From Mameliella sp. CS4 (lineage in GTDB: Bacteria; Pseudomonadota; Alphaproteobacteria; Rhodobacterales; Rhodobacteraceae), in the NCBI RefSeq assembly GCF_019392335.1, contig NZ_JAHXRQ010000012.1:1-64000 (forward strand): a stretch of DNA of 64,000 nucleotides. The letters are read 5' to 3'. The notes under the pieces are model-generated. The model saw nothing but the letters and a program-made list of their open reading frames with translations, did not search any database and had not been told where the DNA came from. The translations under genes and the position numbers were made by a program. This document shows, in pieces, positions 10,498-19,477 of this stretch. How positions within the stretch are numbered: position 1 is the first letter of the stretch; every line of letters begins with the position of its first letter.

Positions 10498-10882
10498 CGT
10501 TTGTCCCCCGTCTGCACTGTCGAGCGGTCTTTACGCGATGGCTAGACGCAGGGAAAGGGGGCGGATTGCGGCGCATGTGCGCGGAGACCGGTTATGCTGC
10601 AGGTGCGAAAGGCGCGGGCGGTTTGGTCTGTGGAATTACATCCTCATGGCGAACCCCTAGCGGAGCGAATTGTCTTTTGTTCACCCTAGGCGTGCAATGG
10701 TGGACTATGCCGAGATGTGAATTTTCGGCCATTTGTCAGAGTGGGTGATGAAAATGCGGGCAGATCTCACGGGTTGCCACTGGTTGACGCTTGGTCAACT
10801 GTTGGTCTGTGGCCCAGATCAAGCAAATGTCCTGCCAGGCGCCACATGATCTAGAGGCAAATCATGCGCAGACCGTCGGGCC
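10498..10882. other. Intergenic region upstream of purL
   Basis: Contains no convincing coding sequence on either strand. It must hold the purL promoter (leftward), but no strong -35/-10 pair stands out. It is visibly more A/T-rich from 10630 to 10880 than the flanking genes. Its right edge is the U-tract of the adjacent sRNA-type terminator. Confidence 0.5.
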
Positions 10883-10911
10883 AAAAAAAAGGCCGAGCTC
10901 AAAGCTCGGCC
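10883..10911 (-). terminator. Strong intrinsic terminator with U8 tract
   Basis: Nine-pair GC-rich stem (10891-10899 with 10903-10911), three-base loop, then eight consecutive U on the minus strand (10883-10890). It ends leftward transcription from the LysR gene and/or the candidate sRNA. Confidence 0.85.
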
Positions 10912-10969
10912 GAAGTCCAACAGGGAGGTATGAAGATGAACCGCGAATGAGCGTTTCATCGTTCATTTG
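10883..10969 (-). ncRNA. Candidate Hfq-type small RNA with CCUCCC seed
   Basis: Read on the minus strand, the unit has three parts. First is a 5' stem-loop in which ATGAA-GATGAA pairs with TTCATC-TTCAT (one bulged C). Second is a single-stranded stretch containing CCTCCC (complement of 10923-10928). Third is a terminator hairpin GGCCGAGCT/AGCTCGGCC (10891-10911) followed by eight U. A promoter-like pair (TTGATC, complement of 10995-11000; CATATT, complement of 10973-10978) precedes it with a 16-base spacer. This is the layout of alphaproteobacterial anti-Shine-Dalgarno sRNAs. It could instead be the 3' UTR and terminator of the LysR gene 100 bases upstream. Confidence 0.55.
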
Positions 10970-11080
10970 CCGAATATGTCATCACGACTGACTCGATCAA
11001 CCCATTTTACGTCGCAGTCGCAGCATTCCCGCTATGCGTGATGCGCATACCACAGTGATTAATGCACGTTTGGGGCGAGT

Positions 11081-11986
11081 TCAATCGTCTCCCATCGCGC
11101 GAACTTGGCGGCGATGGGCCATGATTTCTTCCTGCACGAAGTCGCGGAAAGCGGCTACACGCTTGGATTGTCTCAACTCTTCCGGGTAGGCGAGGAAAAC
11201 CGGCACCTCAACCGACTCGACCTCTGGCAGGACGCGCCTGACGTTCGGGAAATCCTCGATGATGTAATCGGGCAAAACGCCGATTCCGAGGTTCGAGATC
11301 ACGGCCTGCAACACGCCGAAATAGTTGTTCACGGTCAGCGTGGCCGGCAATTCGTAGGTCAGCAGCTCCTGAACCAGTGCCTTGCCCGAGGCGACCTGCG
11401 CGGAATTCGGATTCTGGCAGATCAGCCGGTGGACCTGCATGTCCTCCAGCGCCTTGGGTTCGCCATGCGCCTCCAGGTACTGCGGCGAGGCGTAAAGGCG
11501 CATCCGGATGCTCATCAGCCGTTTGCGGATCAGGTCCGCCTGGCTGGGTTCCTTCATGCGGATGGCCACGTCGGCCTCACGCATGGGCAGGTCCAGAACA
11601 CGTTCCTCCAGCATCAGGTCGATGTTCAGCTCGGGGTACTTCTCGTAGAGCTTGAAAAGGCGCGGTGCCAGCCAGAGGGCGCCAAAGCCATGCGTGGTCG
11701 TGACCCGCAGCTTGCCAAAGACTTCTTCCTCGCTGTCGCGGATGCGGGCGGTGGCGGCGTCGATCCGCTTGATCATCGACGAGGTGGCGTCGAACAGCAA
11801 TTCGCCCTGTTCGGTCAGGATCAGCCCGCGCGCGTGACGGTGGAACAGGGTGGTGTTCAGCGATTCCTCGAGCGCACGGATCTGCCGCGACACCGCCGAT
11901 TGTGACAGGTGAAGCGTATCGCCCGCGTGCGTAAGGCTGCCTGCATCAGCAACCGCGTGAAATATTCTGAGCTTATCCCAATCCAT
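11081..11986 (-). CDS. LysR-family transcriptional regulator
   Basis: 301 aa. The N-terminal winged helix-turn-helix is clear: MDWDKLRIFHAVADAGSLTHAGDTLHLSQSAVSRQIRALEES (written in pieces: HLSQSAVSRQI is the recognition helix), followed by the LysR linker and a periplasmic-binding-protein-like effector domain (about residues 90-290). It is divergent from the indolepyruvate ferredoxin oxidoreductase gene with about 165 bases between starts, so that gene is the likeliest target. An inverted repeat overlapping its own putative -10 suggests autoregulation. The inducer is unknown; aromatic amino acid or aryl-pyruvate derivatives would fit the neighbour. Confidence 0.9.
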   Translation of the reverse strand: MDWDKLRIFHAVADAGSLTHAGDTLHLSQSAVSRQIRALEESLNTTLFHRHARGLILTEQGELLFDATSSMIKRIDAATARIRDSEEEVFGKLRVTTTHGFGALWLAPRLFKLYEKYPELNIDLMLEERVLDLPMREADVAIRMKEPSQADLIRKRLMSIRMRLYASPQYLEAHGEPKALEDMQVHRLICQNPNSAQVASGKALVQELLTYELPATLTVNNYFGVLQAVISNLGIGVLPDYIIEDFPNVRRVLPEVESVEVPVFLAYPEELRQSKRVAAFRDFVQEEIMAHRRQVRAMGDD

Positions 11987-12005
11987 GCCGCCACAGTCTT
12001 GTTTG

Positions 12006-12026
12006 TCTGTCTCATTATACGACAGA
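12006..12026. promoter_or_regulatory. Inverted repeat overlapping the LysR promoter
   Basis: TCTGTC (12006-12011) and GACAGA (12021-12026) flank nine bases that include a perfect TATAAT on the minus strand (complement of 12014-12019), 27 bases before the LysR start. The position suits autoregulation by LysR and control of the divergent oxidoreductase gene. No good -35 was found. Confidence 0.45.
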
Positions 12027-12151
12027 ATGCGTTTGTTAAGGGGCTTACACGACTAACACGTCATTTTTGCAATATTTTCCCTGTTCGGGTCAGCGTGTAT
12101 GACCTATATTTGAGCCTGAATGCACATATCTTCTGCGTTAGGAGGCGCGCG

Positions 12152-15100
12152 ATGAGCAAGCACCAGATTACGCTGAACGACCGGTTCGACCTGGACAAGG
12201 ACCAGGTCCTGCTGAACGGCACCCAGGCCCTTGTCCGGCTGATGCTGACCCAGAAGGCCCGCGACCGGGCCGCCGGACTGAACACCGCGGGCTATGTCAC
12301 GGGGTACCGGGGGTCGCCGCTGGGCGCGGTCGACATGCAGATGCGCCGGGCCGAAAAGCACCTGCGCGCCGCTGACGTGAAATTCGAGGAAGGGCTGAAC
12401 GAGGATCTGGCCGCGACCGCGCTCTGGGGCAGCCAGCAGGCCGAACTGCGCGGCGAAGGCAAGTTCGACGGCGTTTTCGGACTCTGGTACGGCAAGGGGC
12501 CGGGCGTCGATCGCTCTGGCGACGCGATGCGCCATGCCAACATGGCGGGAACGTCGAAACATGGCGGCGTGCTGATGGCGATGGGGGACGACCATACCGG
12601 CGAATCCTCGACCGTGCTGCACCAGTCGGAATGGGCGCTGGTGGATGCCTACATGCCCGTCGTGTCGCCCGCCGGGGTGCAGGAGATCCTGGATTACGGC
12701 CTTTATGGCTATGCGCTGTCGCGCTTTTCCGGCCTCTGGGTCGGTCTCAAGACGATGAAGGACACGATCGAGGCAACAGCCGTGGTCGATGGCCGCCCCG
12801 ACCGTGTGCAACTGGTCACGCCTGACTTCGACATGCCCGAGGGCGGTCTGAACATCCGCCTTCAGGACACGCCGCACGCGCAAGAGGCGCGGATGATCGA
12901 CTACAAACGCTTTGCGGCCGAGGCGTTTTCGCGCGCCAATGGCATGGACAAGCGCGTCTGGGGCAAGCCGGGGGCCAAGATCGGCCTTGTGGCGGCGGGC
13001 AAGAACTGGCTCGATCTGCAGCACGCCATGGCGCTGCTGGGTATCGACGAGGCCGAGGCCGAGCGGCTGGGGATCACCAACTACAAGGTCGGGCAGGTTT
13101 TCCCGCTGGACATGCAGGGGTTCTATGACTGGGCTGAGGGGCTCGACCTGATCGTGGTCATCGAGGAAAAGCGCAAGCTGATCGAGGTGCAGATCAAGGA
13201 GGCGCTGTTCGACAACCGCCAGGGCCGCCGTGTCTATGGCTGGTACAAGGGCGGGTCGGGCGGAATGCACAGCGAGGAACTGTTCCCGACCCGCGGTGCG
13301 CTGGACCCGATCTGGATCGCACGCAAGCTGGGTGAGATCTTTGTCGAGGAAGGCCGCGGCACCGACCGCATCAAGGCCGGGCTGACCAGCATCGAAGAGG
13401 CGGCGCGCGCCGACAACCTGCCAGAGATCGCGGCACGTCTGCCCTATTTCTGCGCTGGTTGTCCGCACAACACCTCGACCAAGGTGCCCGAGGGCAGCCG
13501 CGCTTATGCCGGGATCGGCTGTCACTACATGGTTCAGTGGATGGACCGCGAGACGCTGGGCTTTACCCACATGGGGGCTGAGGGCGCGAACTGGATTGGC
13601 GAGGCGCCGTTTTCCAAGCGCGGCCATGTCTTTCAGAATCTCGGCGACGGGACCTATAACCATTCCGGGGTGCAGGCGATCCGCGCGGCGCTCGCCGCCG
13701 GAACCAACATCACCTACAAGATCCTCTTCAACGACGCGGTCGCCATGACCGGCGGACAGAAGAACGAGGGCGGGCTGACCCCGGAACGCATCGCCGCCGA
13801 GGTCAAGGCGATGGGTGTCGCGGACCTGGCCGTGGTCTATGACGAAAAGGAAGACGTGAATACCGCCGCTTTCCCGGACGGCGTGCAGTTGTTCGAACGC
13901 GCCGAGCTGGAGACGGTGCAGAAACGCATGGCCGAGGTCGAAGGTGTTTCTGCCATCATCTACGTCCAGACCTGCGCCGCCGAGAAGCGCCGCCGCCGCA
14001 AGCGCGGCAATTTCCCCGATCCCGATCAGCGCGTGTTCATCAACACCGATGTCTGCGAAGGCTGCGGCGATTGTGGGGTGCAGTCCAACTGTGTCGCCAT
14101 CACGCCCAAGGAAACCGAACTGGGCCGCAAGCGCGAGATCGACCAGAGCGCCTGTAACAAGGACTTTTCCTGCCTCAAGGGCTTCTGCCCCTCTTTCGTG
14201 ACCCTCCAAGGCGCGCAGGTGAAGAAATCCGCCACCACCGAATTGCACCTGCCGGACATGCCCGCGCCGCAGCTGCCCGCGATCAACGGCACGCATAACG
14301 TCGTCATCACCGGCGTCGGCGGCACCGGCGTGGTGACCATCGGCGCGGTGCTGGCGCAAGCCGCCCAGATCGACGGAAAGGGCGCGGCCATGATGGAAAT
14401 GGCCGGCCTCGCGCAAAAGGGCGGGGCGGTGCACATCCACCTGCGGCTGGCCGATAAGCCTGACGACATCAACGCCGTGCGCGTGGCCACCGGCGAGGCC
14501 CATGCGCTGATCGGCGGCGACCTTGTGGTCTCCGCCGGGTCCAAGACGCTGGGCCTGACCCGCACCGGCCAGACCGGCGCCGTGGTCAACAGCCACGAGA
14601 TCATCACCGGCGATTTCACCCGCGACACGGAATTCACCCTGCCCACGGACCAGTTGCGCCTGGCGCTGGAGGCGCGGTTGCAGGAGAAAGTGGCCTTTTT
14701 CGACGCATCGGAATTGGCGCGGGCGACGCTGGGCGACTCGATCTTTTCCAACATGATGATCCTCGGCGCCGCCTGGCAGCAGGGGCTGATCCCGCTGGGC
14801 CATGAGGCCATCGCCGAGGCGGTCGAGCTGAACGGCGCAGCGGTGGAAAAGAACCTGCGCGCTTTCGAGATCGGCCGCTGGGCGGTGTTGAACCCTCAAG
14901 AGGCACGCGATCTGCTGACCCCCAAGGTCGTGGCAAAGCCCAAAGGGCTGGACGAAAAGATCGCCTTCCGCGCCGATCATCTGGTGAAATACCAAGGCAA
15001 GGGGCTGGCGAAACGCTATCGCAAGCTGGTCGATCCGATCGAGGACAAGCGCCTGAAAGAGGCGGTGGCCAAGGGGTATCACAAGCTGTTGGCCTACAAG

Positions 15101-15571
15101 GACGAATACGAGGTCGCGCGCCTGCTGCTGGAAACCCGCGACAAGGCGACGGGCACCTTCGATGGCGATTTCAAGATGACCTTTCATCTGGCGCCGCCGA
15201 TCATGACCAAGACCGGCGCCGATGGCCGCCCGGTGAAAAAGACCTTTGGCGAGGGCATGTTGCGCTGGTTCCGCCTGCTGGCCCGGCTCAAGGGTCTGCG
15301 CGGCACGCCGCTGGACATCTTTGGCCGCAGCGAGGAGCGCCGCATGGAGCGCGCGCTGATCAAGCAGTATGAGGCCGACATGGCTGAATGGCTGCCCAAG
15401 GCGCGCCCCGAAACGATGGATGCGCTTGTCGCGCTGGCCGAATTGCCGCTGCAGATCCGCGGTTTCGGTCCGGTCAAGGCCGGGAACGAGGGCAAGGCCG
15501 CCAAGCGGCGCGAGGAACTGCTGTCCGTTCTGCGGCAGGGCGGAACCCCCTTGAAGGAGGCCGCCGAGTAA
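12152..15571 (+). CDS. Indolepyruvate:ferredoxin oxidoreductase, fused alpha/beta type
   Basis: 1139 aa from ATG 12152, chosen because TAGGAGG lies six bases upstream. The protein decarboxylates aryl-pyruvates from aromatic amino acid transamination to acyl-CoA, passing electrons to ferredoxin. Visible parts are an N-terminal pyrimidine-binding domain (GYVTGYRGSPLGAVD near 50), a thiamine diphosphate region (YFCAGCPHNTST, GIGCHYM near 440-465), a ferredoxin-like Cys cluster CEGCGDCGVQSNC near 634 with CNKDFSCLKGFCPSF after it, and a gamma-type domain GVGGTGVVTIGAV near 721 with GLAQKGGAVHIHLRLA. A long C-terminal extension (DUF6537-like) follows. Divergent LysR probably regulates it. Confidence 0.93.
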   Translation: MSKHQITLNDRFDLDKDQVLLNGTQALVRLMLTQKARDRAAGLNTAGYVTGYRGSPLGAVDMQMRRAEKHLRAADVKFEEGLNEDLAATALWGSQQAELRGEGKFDGVFGLWYGKGPGVDRSGDAMRHANMAGTSKHGGVLMAMGDDHTGESSTVLHQSEWALVDAYMPVVSPAGVQEILDYGLYGYALSRFSGLWVGLKTMKDTIEATAVVDGRPDRVQLVTPDFDMPEGGLNIRLQDTPHAQEARMIDYKRFAAEAFSRANGMDKRVWGKPGAKIGLVAAGKNWLDLQHAMALLGIDEAEAERLGITNYKVGQVFPLDMQGFYDWAEGLDLIVVIEEKRKLIEVQIKEALFDNRQGRRVYGWYKGGSGGMHSEELFPTRGALDPIWIARKLGEIFVEEGRGTDRIKAGLTSIEEAARADNLPEIAARLPYFCAGCPHNTSTKVPEGSRAYAGIGCHYMVQWMDRETLGFTHMGAEGANWIGEAPFSKRGHVFQNLGDGTYNHSGVQAIRAALAAGTNITYKILFNDAVAMTGGQKNEGGLTPERIAAEVKAMGVADLAVVYDEKEDVNTAAFPDGVQLFERAELETVQKRMAEVEGVSAIIYVQTCAAEKRRRRKRGNFPDPDQRVFINTDVCEGCGDCGVQSNCVAITPKETELGRKREIDQSACNKDFSCLKGFCPSFVTLQGAQVKKSATTELHLPDMPAPQLPAINGTHNVVITGVGGTGVVTIGAVLAQAAQIDGKGAAMMEMAGLAQKGGAVHIHLRLADKPDDINAVRVATGEAHALIGGDLVVSAGSKTLGLTRTGQTGAVVNSHEIITGDFTRDTEFTLPTDQLRLALEARLQEKVAFFDASELARATLGDSIFSNMMILGAAWQQGLIPLGHEAIAEAVELNGAAVEKNLRAFEIGRWAVLNPQEARDLLTPKVVAKPKGLDEKIAFRADHLVKYQGKGLAKRYRKLVDPIEDKRLKEAVAKGYHKLLAYKDEYEVARLLLETRDKATGTFDGDFKMTFHLAPPIMTKTGADGRPVKKTFGEGMLRWFRLLARLKGLRGTPLDIFGRSEERRMERALIKQYEADMAEWLPKARPETMDALVALAELPLQIRGFGPVKAGNEGKAAKRREELLSVLRQGGTPLKEAAE

Positions 15572-15652
15572 GGGAAAAGGCGCCCGCAGCGGGTCACGAG
15601 AGCTCTATCGGAATGTCACATATTCTGGTCACAACGGTCGAACGGCAGTAAA

Positions 15653-16582
15653 ATGGCGCACGATACCAAGAAGGACCCGTTGCCGATGCCGAACCGGCGT
15701 CAGATCGCCCGTGACATCTCGTACAGCTATTCGGCTAGCACGCGGGGCGGGCGCGCCATGATCCGGCTGATGGAAAACGCCACCGGCCGGATCGGATTGA
15801 TCCGGCGCGCCGAAGGCTATGAACACGAGGTCGCGCAGGGCCGCGATTTCTGGCAGGTCATGGTGGAACGCTATGGCCTGGGGCTTGAGGTGATTGGCGG
15901 CAATCTCGACAATCTGCCCAAGGACGGGCCGCTGATCGTCATCGCCAACCATCCCTACGGGATTCTCGACGGTCTGATGATGGGCCATATCCTGTCGGTC
16001 GTGCGTGGCGATTTCCGCATTCTCGCGCACAAGATCTTTCGCAAGGCCGACGAGCTGGACCGGATCGTCCTGCCCGTCAGTTTCGAAGAGACCAAGGAAG
16101 CGGTGCAGCAGAACCTTGCGACCCGGAAAGAGGCGCTGGACTATCTCGCGGGCGGCGGCTGTATCGGCATCTTTCCTGGTGGCACAGTGGCCACGGCGGG
16201 CAAGCCCTTTGGCCGTCCGATGGATCCGGGTTGGCGGACGTTCACGGCCCGTATGATCGGCAAGTCCAACGCCACCGTGGTGCCGATCTATTTCGACGGC
16301 CATACCTCGCGCCTGTTCCAGCTGGCCAGCCATTTGCATACCACCCTGCGCATGGGTCTTTTGATCAAGGAATTCCGCAAACGCGTGGACACGCCGGTGC
16401 GCGTCGTCATCGGCGATGCGATCCCGCGGGCGGAAATCGACGCACGCGCCAAGGATGCGCGGGCGATGATGGATTTCCTGCGCAAAGCGACTTATGAGCT
16501 TTCTCCGACTCCCCTGGGGTCTTACGACTACGGGTTCGAGTTCCAAGAGAAACACAAGGAAAAGCCGAAGGCGCGCCACTGA
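15653..16582 (+). CDS. PlsC-type lysophospholipid/1-acylglycerol acyltransferase
   Basis: 309 aa. The acyltransferase signature NHPYGILDG (NH-x4-D) lies near residue 100, with FPGGTVATAGKPFGRP corresponding to the second conserved block (EGTR-like) near 175 and VVPIYFDGHTSRLFQL near 205. It transfers an acyl chain to a lysolipid; relatives in Rhodobacterales act in phospholipid or ornithine-lipid synthesis, but the acceptor cannot be read from sequence. No clear membrane-spanning helix; peripheral inner-membrane location likely. It precedes murI by 36 bases and may be cotranscribed. The start has a weak ribosome binding site; MPNRRQ at 15686 is an alternative. Confidence 0.83.
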   Translation: MAHDTKKDPLPMPNRRQIARDISYSYSASTRGGRAMIRLMENATGRIGLIRRAEGYEHEVAQGRDFWQVMVERYGLGLEVIGGNLDNLPKDGPLIVIANHPYGILDGLMMGHILSVVRGDFRILAHKIFRKADELDRIVLPVSFEETKEAVQQNLATRKEALDYLAGGGCIGIFPGGTVATAGKPFGRPMDPGWRTFTARMIGKSNATVVPIYFDGHTSRLFQLASHLHTTLRMGLLIKEFRKRVDTPVRVVIGDAIPRAEIDARAKDARAMMDFLRKATYELSPTPLGSYDYGFEFQEKHKEKPKARH

Positions 16583-16618
16583 CAAGACGCGCCGCAGGGC
16601 AGGCGGGAGCGCAAGAGC

Positions 16619-17431
16619 ATGGCGGTAGGGATCTTTGACAGCGGCCTGGGCGGGCTGACGGTGCTGGATGCGGTGTCGGAACGCCTGCCGGATGTGCCCT
16701 TTGTCTATTTCGGGGACAACAAGCACGCGCCTTACGGGGTACGCGACGCCGACGATGTCTATAACCTGACCTGCGCGGCGACGGAACGGCTGTGGGAGGC
16801 GGGCTGCGACCTGGTCATCCTGGCCTGCAACACCGCAAGCGCGGCGGCGCTGCGCCGGATGCAGGAAAGCTGGATCCCGCGCGACAAGCGTGTGCTGGGC
16901 GTCTTTGTGCCCCTGATCGAGGCACTGACCGAACGGCAGTGGGGCGACAACAGCCCGCCGCGCGAAGTGGCCGTCAAACATGTCGCGCTCTTTGCCACAC
17001 CCGCCACCGTGCGCAGCCGTGCCTTTCAGCGCGAGCTGGCCTTTCGCGCCATCGGTGTCGATGTCGAGGCGCAGGCCTGCGGCGGCCTGGTCGATGCCAT
17101 CGAAGAGGGCGACATGATCCTGGCCGAGGCGCTGGTGCACAGCCATGTCGATGCGCTGAAACGCAAGATGCCCGACCCGGAGGCGGTGATCCTCGGCTGC
17201 ACGCATTACCCGCTGATGCAGGAGGTTTTTCAGGAGGCGCTGGGGCCAGAGGTGTCGGTCTATTCGCAGGCCAACCTCGTGGCGGAATCGCTCTCGGATT
17301 ACCTGCAGCGGCATCCGGACATGATGGGCCCCGGTATGGAAAGCGGTTTCCTGACCACGGGCAATCCGCTGAAAGTCTCGCAGAACGCGACACAGTTCCT
17401 GCGCCGCAAAATCACCTTCGACGCCGCCTGA
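16619..17431 (+). CDS. murI: Glutamate racemase
   Basis: 270 aa, interconverts L- and D-glutamate for peptidoglycan precursor synthesis in the cytoplasm. The family motifs are all present: [16 protein letters not shown] at the N-terminus, the first catalytic Cys in [12 protein letters not shown] near residue 70, and the second in [10 protein letters not shown] near 193. The length is typical. It follows the acyltransferase gene on the same strand. Confidence 0.96.
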   Translation: MAVGIFDSGLGGLTVLDAVSERLPDVPFVYFGDNKHAPYGVRDADDVYNLTCAATERLWEAGCDLVILACNTASAAALRRMQESWIPRDKRVLGVFVPLIEALTERQWGDNSPPREVAVKHVALFATPATVRSRAFQRELAFRAIGVDVEAQACGGLVDAIEEGDMILAEALVHSHVDALKRKMPDPEAVILGCTHYPLMQEVFQEALGPEVSVYSQANLVAESLSDYLQRHPDMMGPGMESGFLTTGNPLKVSQNATQFLRRKITFDAA

Positions 17432-17464
17432 GCGAAGGGGCGGGGCGCGCGGATTGGTCCGGGG

Positions 17465-18208
17465 CTAGTCCGTCGTGCCGGGCCGTTCGCCCACGTCGCC
17501 GGACCACCAGGCGCGCTTGATCCCTTGGTAGACGGTAATTTCCTGACCCGGCTGAAAGGGGGTCAGGTGGTGTTCCTTGTAGGCTAGGCTTTCGCCGCGG
17601 CGTCCGCTTTGTTCTTCCCAGGTGAGTCGATAGCGATAGCGATTGTTGACGCGGTAGTTGGTGCGTTTCGTGCCTGTCACCCGCGCGGTTTCGCGCGCGC
17701 CGTAGCGCCGTGCGCGCACGGCGGCCACGGCCTTTTGTCCGGGGAACCACATCGCCAGCAGGGCCGCGATGCCAAAGACCAGCGCCATCCAACGCGTGAT
17801 GATCGAGGCGGTCCGGTTTTCGCCACGGCGCATCTCGGTCGTGTCGGGGTCGCTCTCCAGGTACCAGATCGGGACGCGGTCGCCGATGACGTTGTTGCGA
17901 TAGAGGCTGGAGCCGACAGAGCGGGTGAGATTGATCGTCTCGCCCCTGTTGGTCTCGAAGCGGAGCTGGAAATAATAGGTGACCTCGCGGTCGCCGTCGC
18001 TGTCGGTGGTGACGCGCTCGTATTTGTCCAGAAGGTCCGCCGCGGTCTCGCGCCCCTCGGCGTCAAAGCGATGCGCAAGGGTCAGCGTGAGATGGCTGAT
18101 GAAGGTCAGGATGCTGAGGATGAGCACAAAGACGAGCGTGAGCCATCCGCCCATCTGCCAGAATAACCGCCAGAGCGGTACGGGTCCGTCGCCTGCCACC
18201 TGTGCCAT
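17465..18208 (-). CDS. DUF3592-like membrane protein
   Basis: 247 aa with two transmembrane segments: GGWLTLVFVLILSILTFISH near residue 20 and WMALVFGIAALLAMWF near 140. Between them is a soluble beta domain (YFQLRFETNRGETINLTRSVG... VPIWYLESDPDTTEMR) typical of DUF3592, in which a Y-Y-F-L-x-F strand and a V-x-Y-x-P-x-x-P-like segment recur. A second cytoplasmic copy-like segment lies at the C-terminus (RVTGTKRTNYRVNNRYRYRLTWEE). Function unknown. It converges on murI. Confidence 0.75.
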   Translation of the reverse strand: MAQVAGDGPVPLWRLFWQMGGWLTLVFVLILSILTFISHLTLTLAHRFDAEGRETAADLLDKYERVTTDSDGDREVTYYFQLRFETNRGETINLTRSVGSSLYRNNVIGDRVPIWYLESDPDTTEMRRGENRTASIITRWMALVFGIAALLAMWFPGQKAVAAVRARRYGARETARVTGTKRTNYRVNNRYRYRLTWEEQSGRRGESLAYKEHHLTPFQPGQEITVYQGIKRAWWSGDVGERPGTTD

Positions 18209-18266
18209 GCCGGCATATTGGCGGTGCCTGTGCCGGGGATCAACCGTAGAGGCCGGGTTTTATTCA

Positions 18267-18295
18267 TTGATTGCAACGAAGCGGGCGGCTATAGG
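18267..18295 (+). promoter_or_regulatory. Putative sigma-70 promoter for the argC leader
   Basis: TTGATT at 18267-18272 and TATAGG at 18290-18295 are 17 bases apart. Transcription would start near 18302, just before the leader-peptide ribosome binding site, giving a very short 5' UTR. Confidence 0.45.
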
Positions 18296-18317
18296 CATCT
18301 GGCAAAGGAGCCCTGTC

Positions 18318-18353
18318 ATGATCGCCTTTCACGCCCTGCGCCTGCGACGATGA
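18318..18353 (+). CDS. Arginine-codon leader peptide upstream of argC
   Basis: An 11-codon frame (MIAFHALRLRR, stop TGA) has a textbook Shine-Dalgarno AAAGGAG at 18304-18310, seven bases before ATG. The last four codons are CGC CTG CGA CGA, so three of the final four residues are Arg. It is followed after five bases by a GC hairpin with a pyrimidine tract and, 94 bases after its stop, by argC. This fits a ribosome-stalling leader that senses charged tRNA-Arg, an inference not supported by experiment here. The product itself would have no function. Confidence 0.55.
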   Translation: MIAFHALRLRR

Positions 18354-18358
18354 CCCGC

Positions 18359-18398
18359 CCGCCGTCCCCATCGGCGGCGCCCTTCTCCTTTTCTTCCC
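18359..18398 (+). promoter_or_regulatory. Attenuator-like hairpin before argC
   Basis: CCGCCG (18359-18364) and CGGCGG (18372-18377) form a six-pair stem with a seven-base loop. The stem is followed by CGCCCTTCTCCTTTTCTTCC, an interrupted U/C tract like a weak intrinsic terminator. It begins six bases after the leader-peptide stop codon, so a ribosome stalled on the Arg codons would cover its 5' arm. Confidence 0.5.
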
Positions 18399-18447
18399 GC
18401 ATTTCGCGCGGTGCGACCCGTGCGCCCCTTCCTGCAAGTGACCTGAC

Positions 18448-19476
18448 ATGACCCATTCCATCGCCATCATCGGCGCTTCCGGCTATACCGGGGCAGAGCT
18501 GATCCGGCTGATCGCCACCCACCCCTCGTTCGAGATCAAGGCGTTGGCCGCCAATTCCAAGGCCGGGCAGAGCTTGGCCCAGGTCTTTCCGCACCTGCGC
18601 CACCTGGACCTGCCGGACCTCGTGACCTGGGAGCAGATCGACTTTACGGGCATCGACCTGTGTTTCTGCGCCCTGCCGCACAAGACAAGCCAGGAAGTGA
18701 TCTCGCAATTGCCGAAATCGGTGAAGATCGTCGATCTCTCGGCGGACTTCCGGCTGCGTGACCCGGCGGATTACGAGAAATGGTACGGTAACTCGCATGT
18801 GGCCGTGGAGACGCAGGCAGAGGCGGTCTATGGCCTGACCGAGTTCTACCGCGAACAGATCAGGGACGCACGGTTGGTGGCGGGCACGGGATGCAACGCG
18901 GCGACGGGGCAGTACATCCTGCGGCCGCTGATTTCCGGCGGGTTGATCGACCTCGACGAGATCATCCTGGACCTGCAATGCGGGGTCAGCGGCGCGGGCC
19001 GGTCGCTGAAGGAAAACCTGCTGCACGCGGAATTGTCCGAAGGGACCAATGCCTATGCTGTCGGCGGCACGCACCGGCATCTGGGCGAGTTCGACCAGGA
19101 ATTCAGCGCCCTGGCGGGCCGTCCTGTGGAGATTCAGTTCACCCCGCATCTGGGGCCGTTCAACCGGGGTATCCTGGCAACCGCCTATCTCAAGGGCGAT
19201 GCCCAGGCGATCCACTCGGCGCTGGTTGCGGCCTATGCGGATGAAGCCTTTGTCGAGGTGCTGCCCTTTGGCGAAACCCCCTCGACCCATCATGTGCGCG
19301 GCTCGAACTTTTGCCATGTCGGGGTTGCGGCCGACCGGCGCGCGGGGCGGGCCATCGTCGTGGCCGCGCTGGACAACCTTACCAAGGGTAGTTCCGGGCA
19401 GGCACTGCAGAACGCCAACCTGATGCTGGGGGAGGCGGAAACCGCGGGGCTGATGCTGGCGCCCTGTTTCCCCTGA
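18448..19476 (+). CDS. argC: N-acetyl-gamma-glutamyl-phosphate reductase
   Basis: 342 aa, reduces N-acetylglutamyl-5-phosphate to the semialdehyde with NADPH (third step of arginine synthesis). The Rossmann motif [15 protein letters not shown] is at the N-terminus. The catalytic Cys is in [16 protein letters not shown] near residue 149, and the conserved Pro/His-rich block ([18 protein letters not shown]) lies near 275. The length is that of the long (type 1) enzyme. A leader peptide with Arg codons and a terminator-like hairpin lie in its 5' region. No other arg genes are adjacent. Confidence 0.96.
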   Translation: MTHSIAIIGASGYTGAELIRLIATHPSFEIKALAANSKAGQSLAQVFPHLRHLDLPDLVTWEQIDFTGIDLCFCALPHKTSQEVISQLPKSVKIVDLSADFRLRDPADYEKWYGNSHVAVETQAEAVYGLTEFYREQIRDARLVAGTGCNAATGQYILRPLISGGLIDLDEIILDLQCGVSGAGRSLKENLLHAELSEGTNAYAVGGTHRHLGEFDQEFSALAGRPVEIQFTPHLGPFNRGILATAYLKGDAQAIHSALVAAYADEAFVEVLPFGETPSTHHVRGSNFCHVGVAADRRAGRAIVVAALDNLTKGSSGQALQNANLMLGEAETAGLMLAPCFP

Positions 19477-19477
19477 T

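Noticed and set aside
10930..10950. Six-codon plus-strand frame (MKMNRE) after GGGAGG
   Set aside because: The GGGAGG fits better as the complement of the CCUCCC seed of the minus-strand candidate RNA, since the flanking hairpin has its U-tract on the minus strand.
12104..15187. Very long minus-strand frame (1027 aa) opposite the indolepyruvate oxidoreductase gene
   Set aside because: Arg/His/Gly-rich translation with no domain; a by-product of high GC third positions on the real plus-strand gene.
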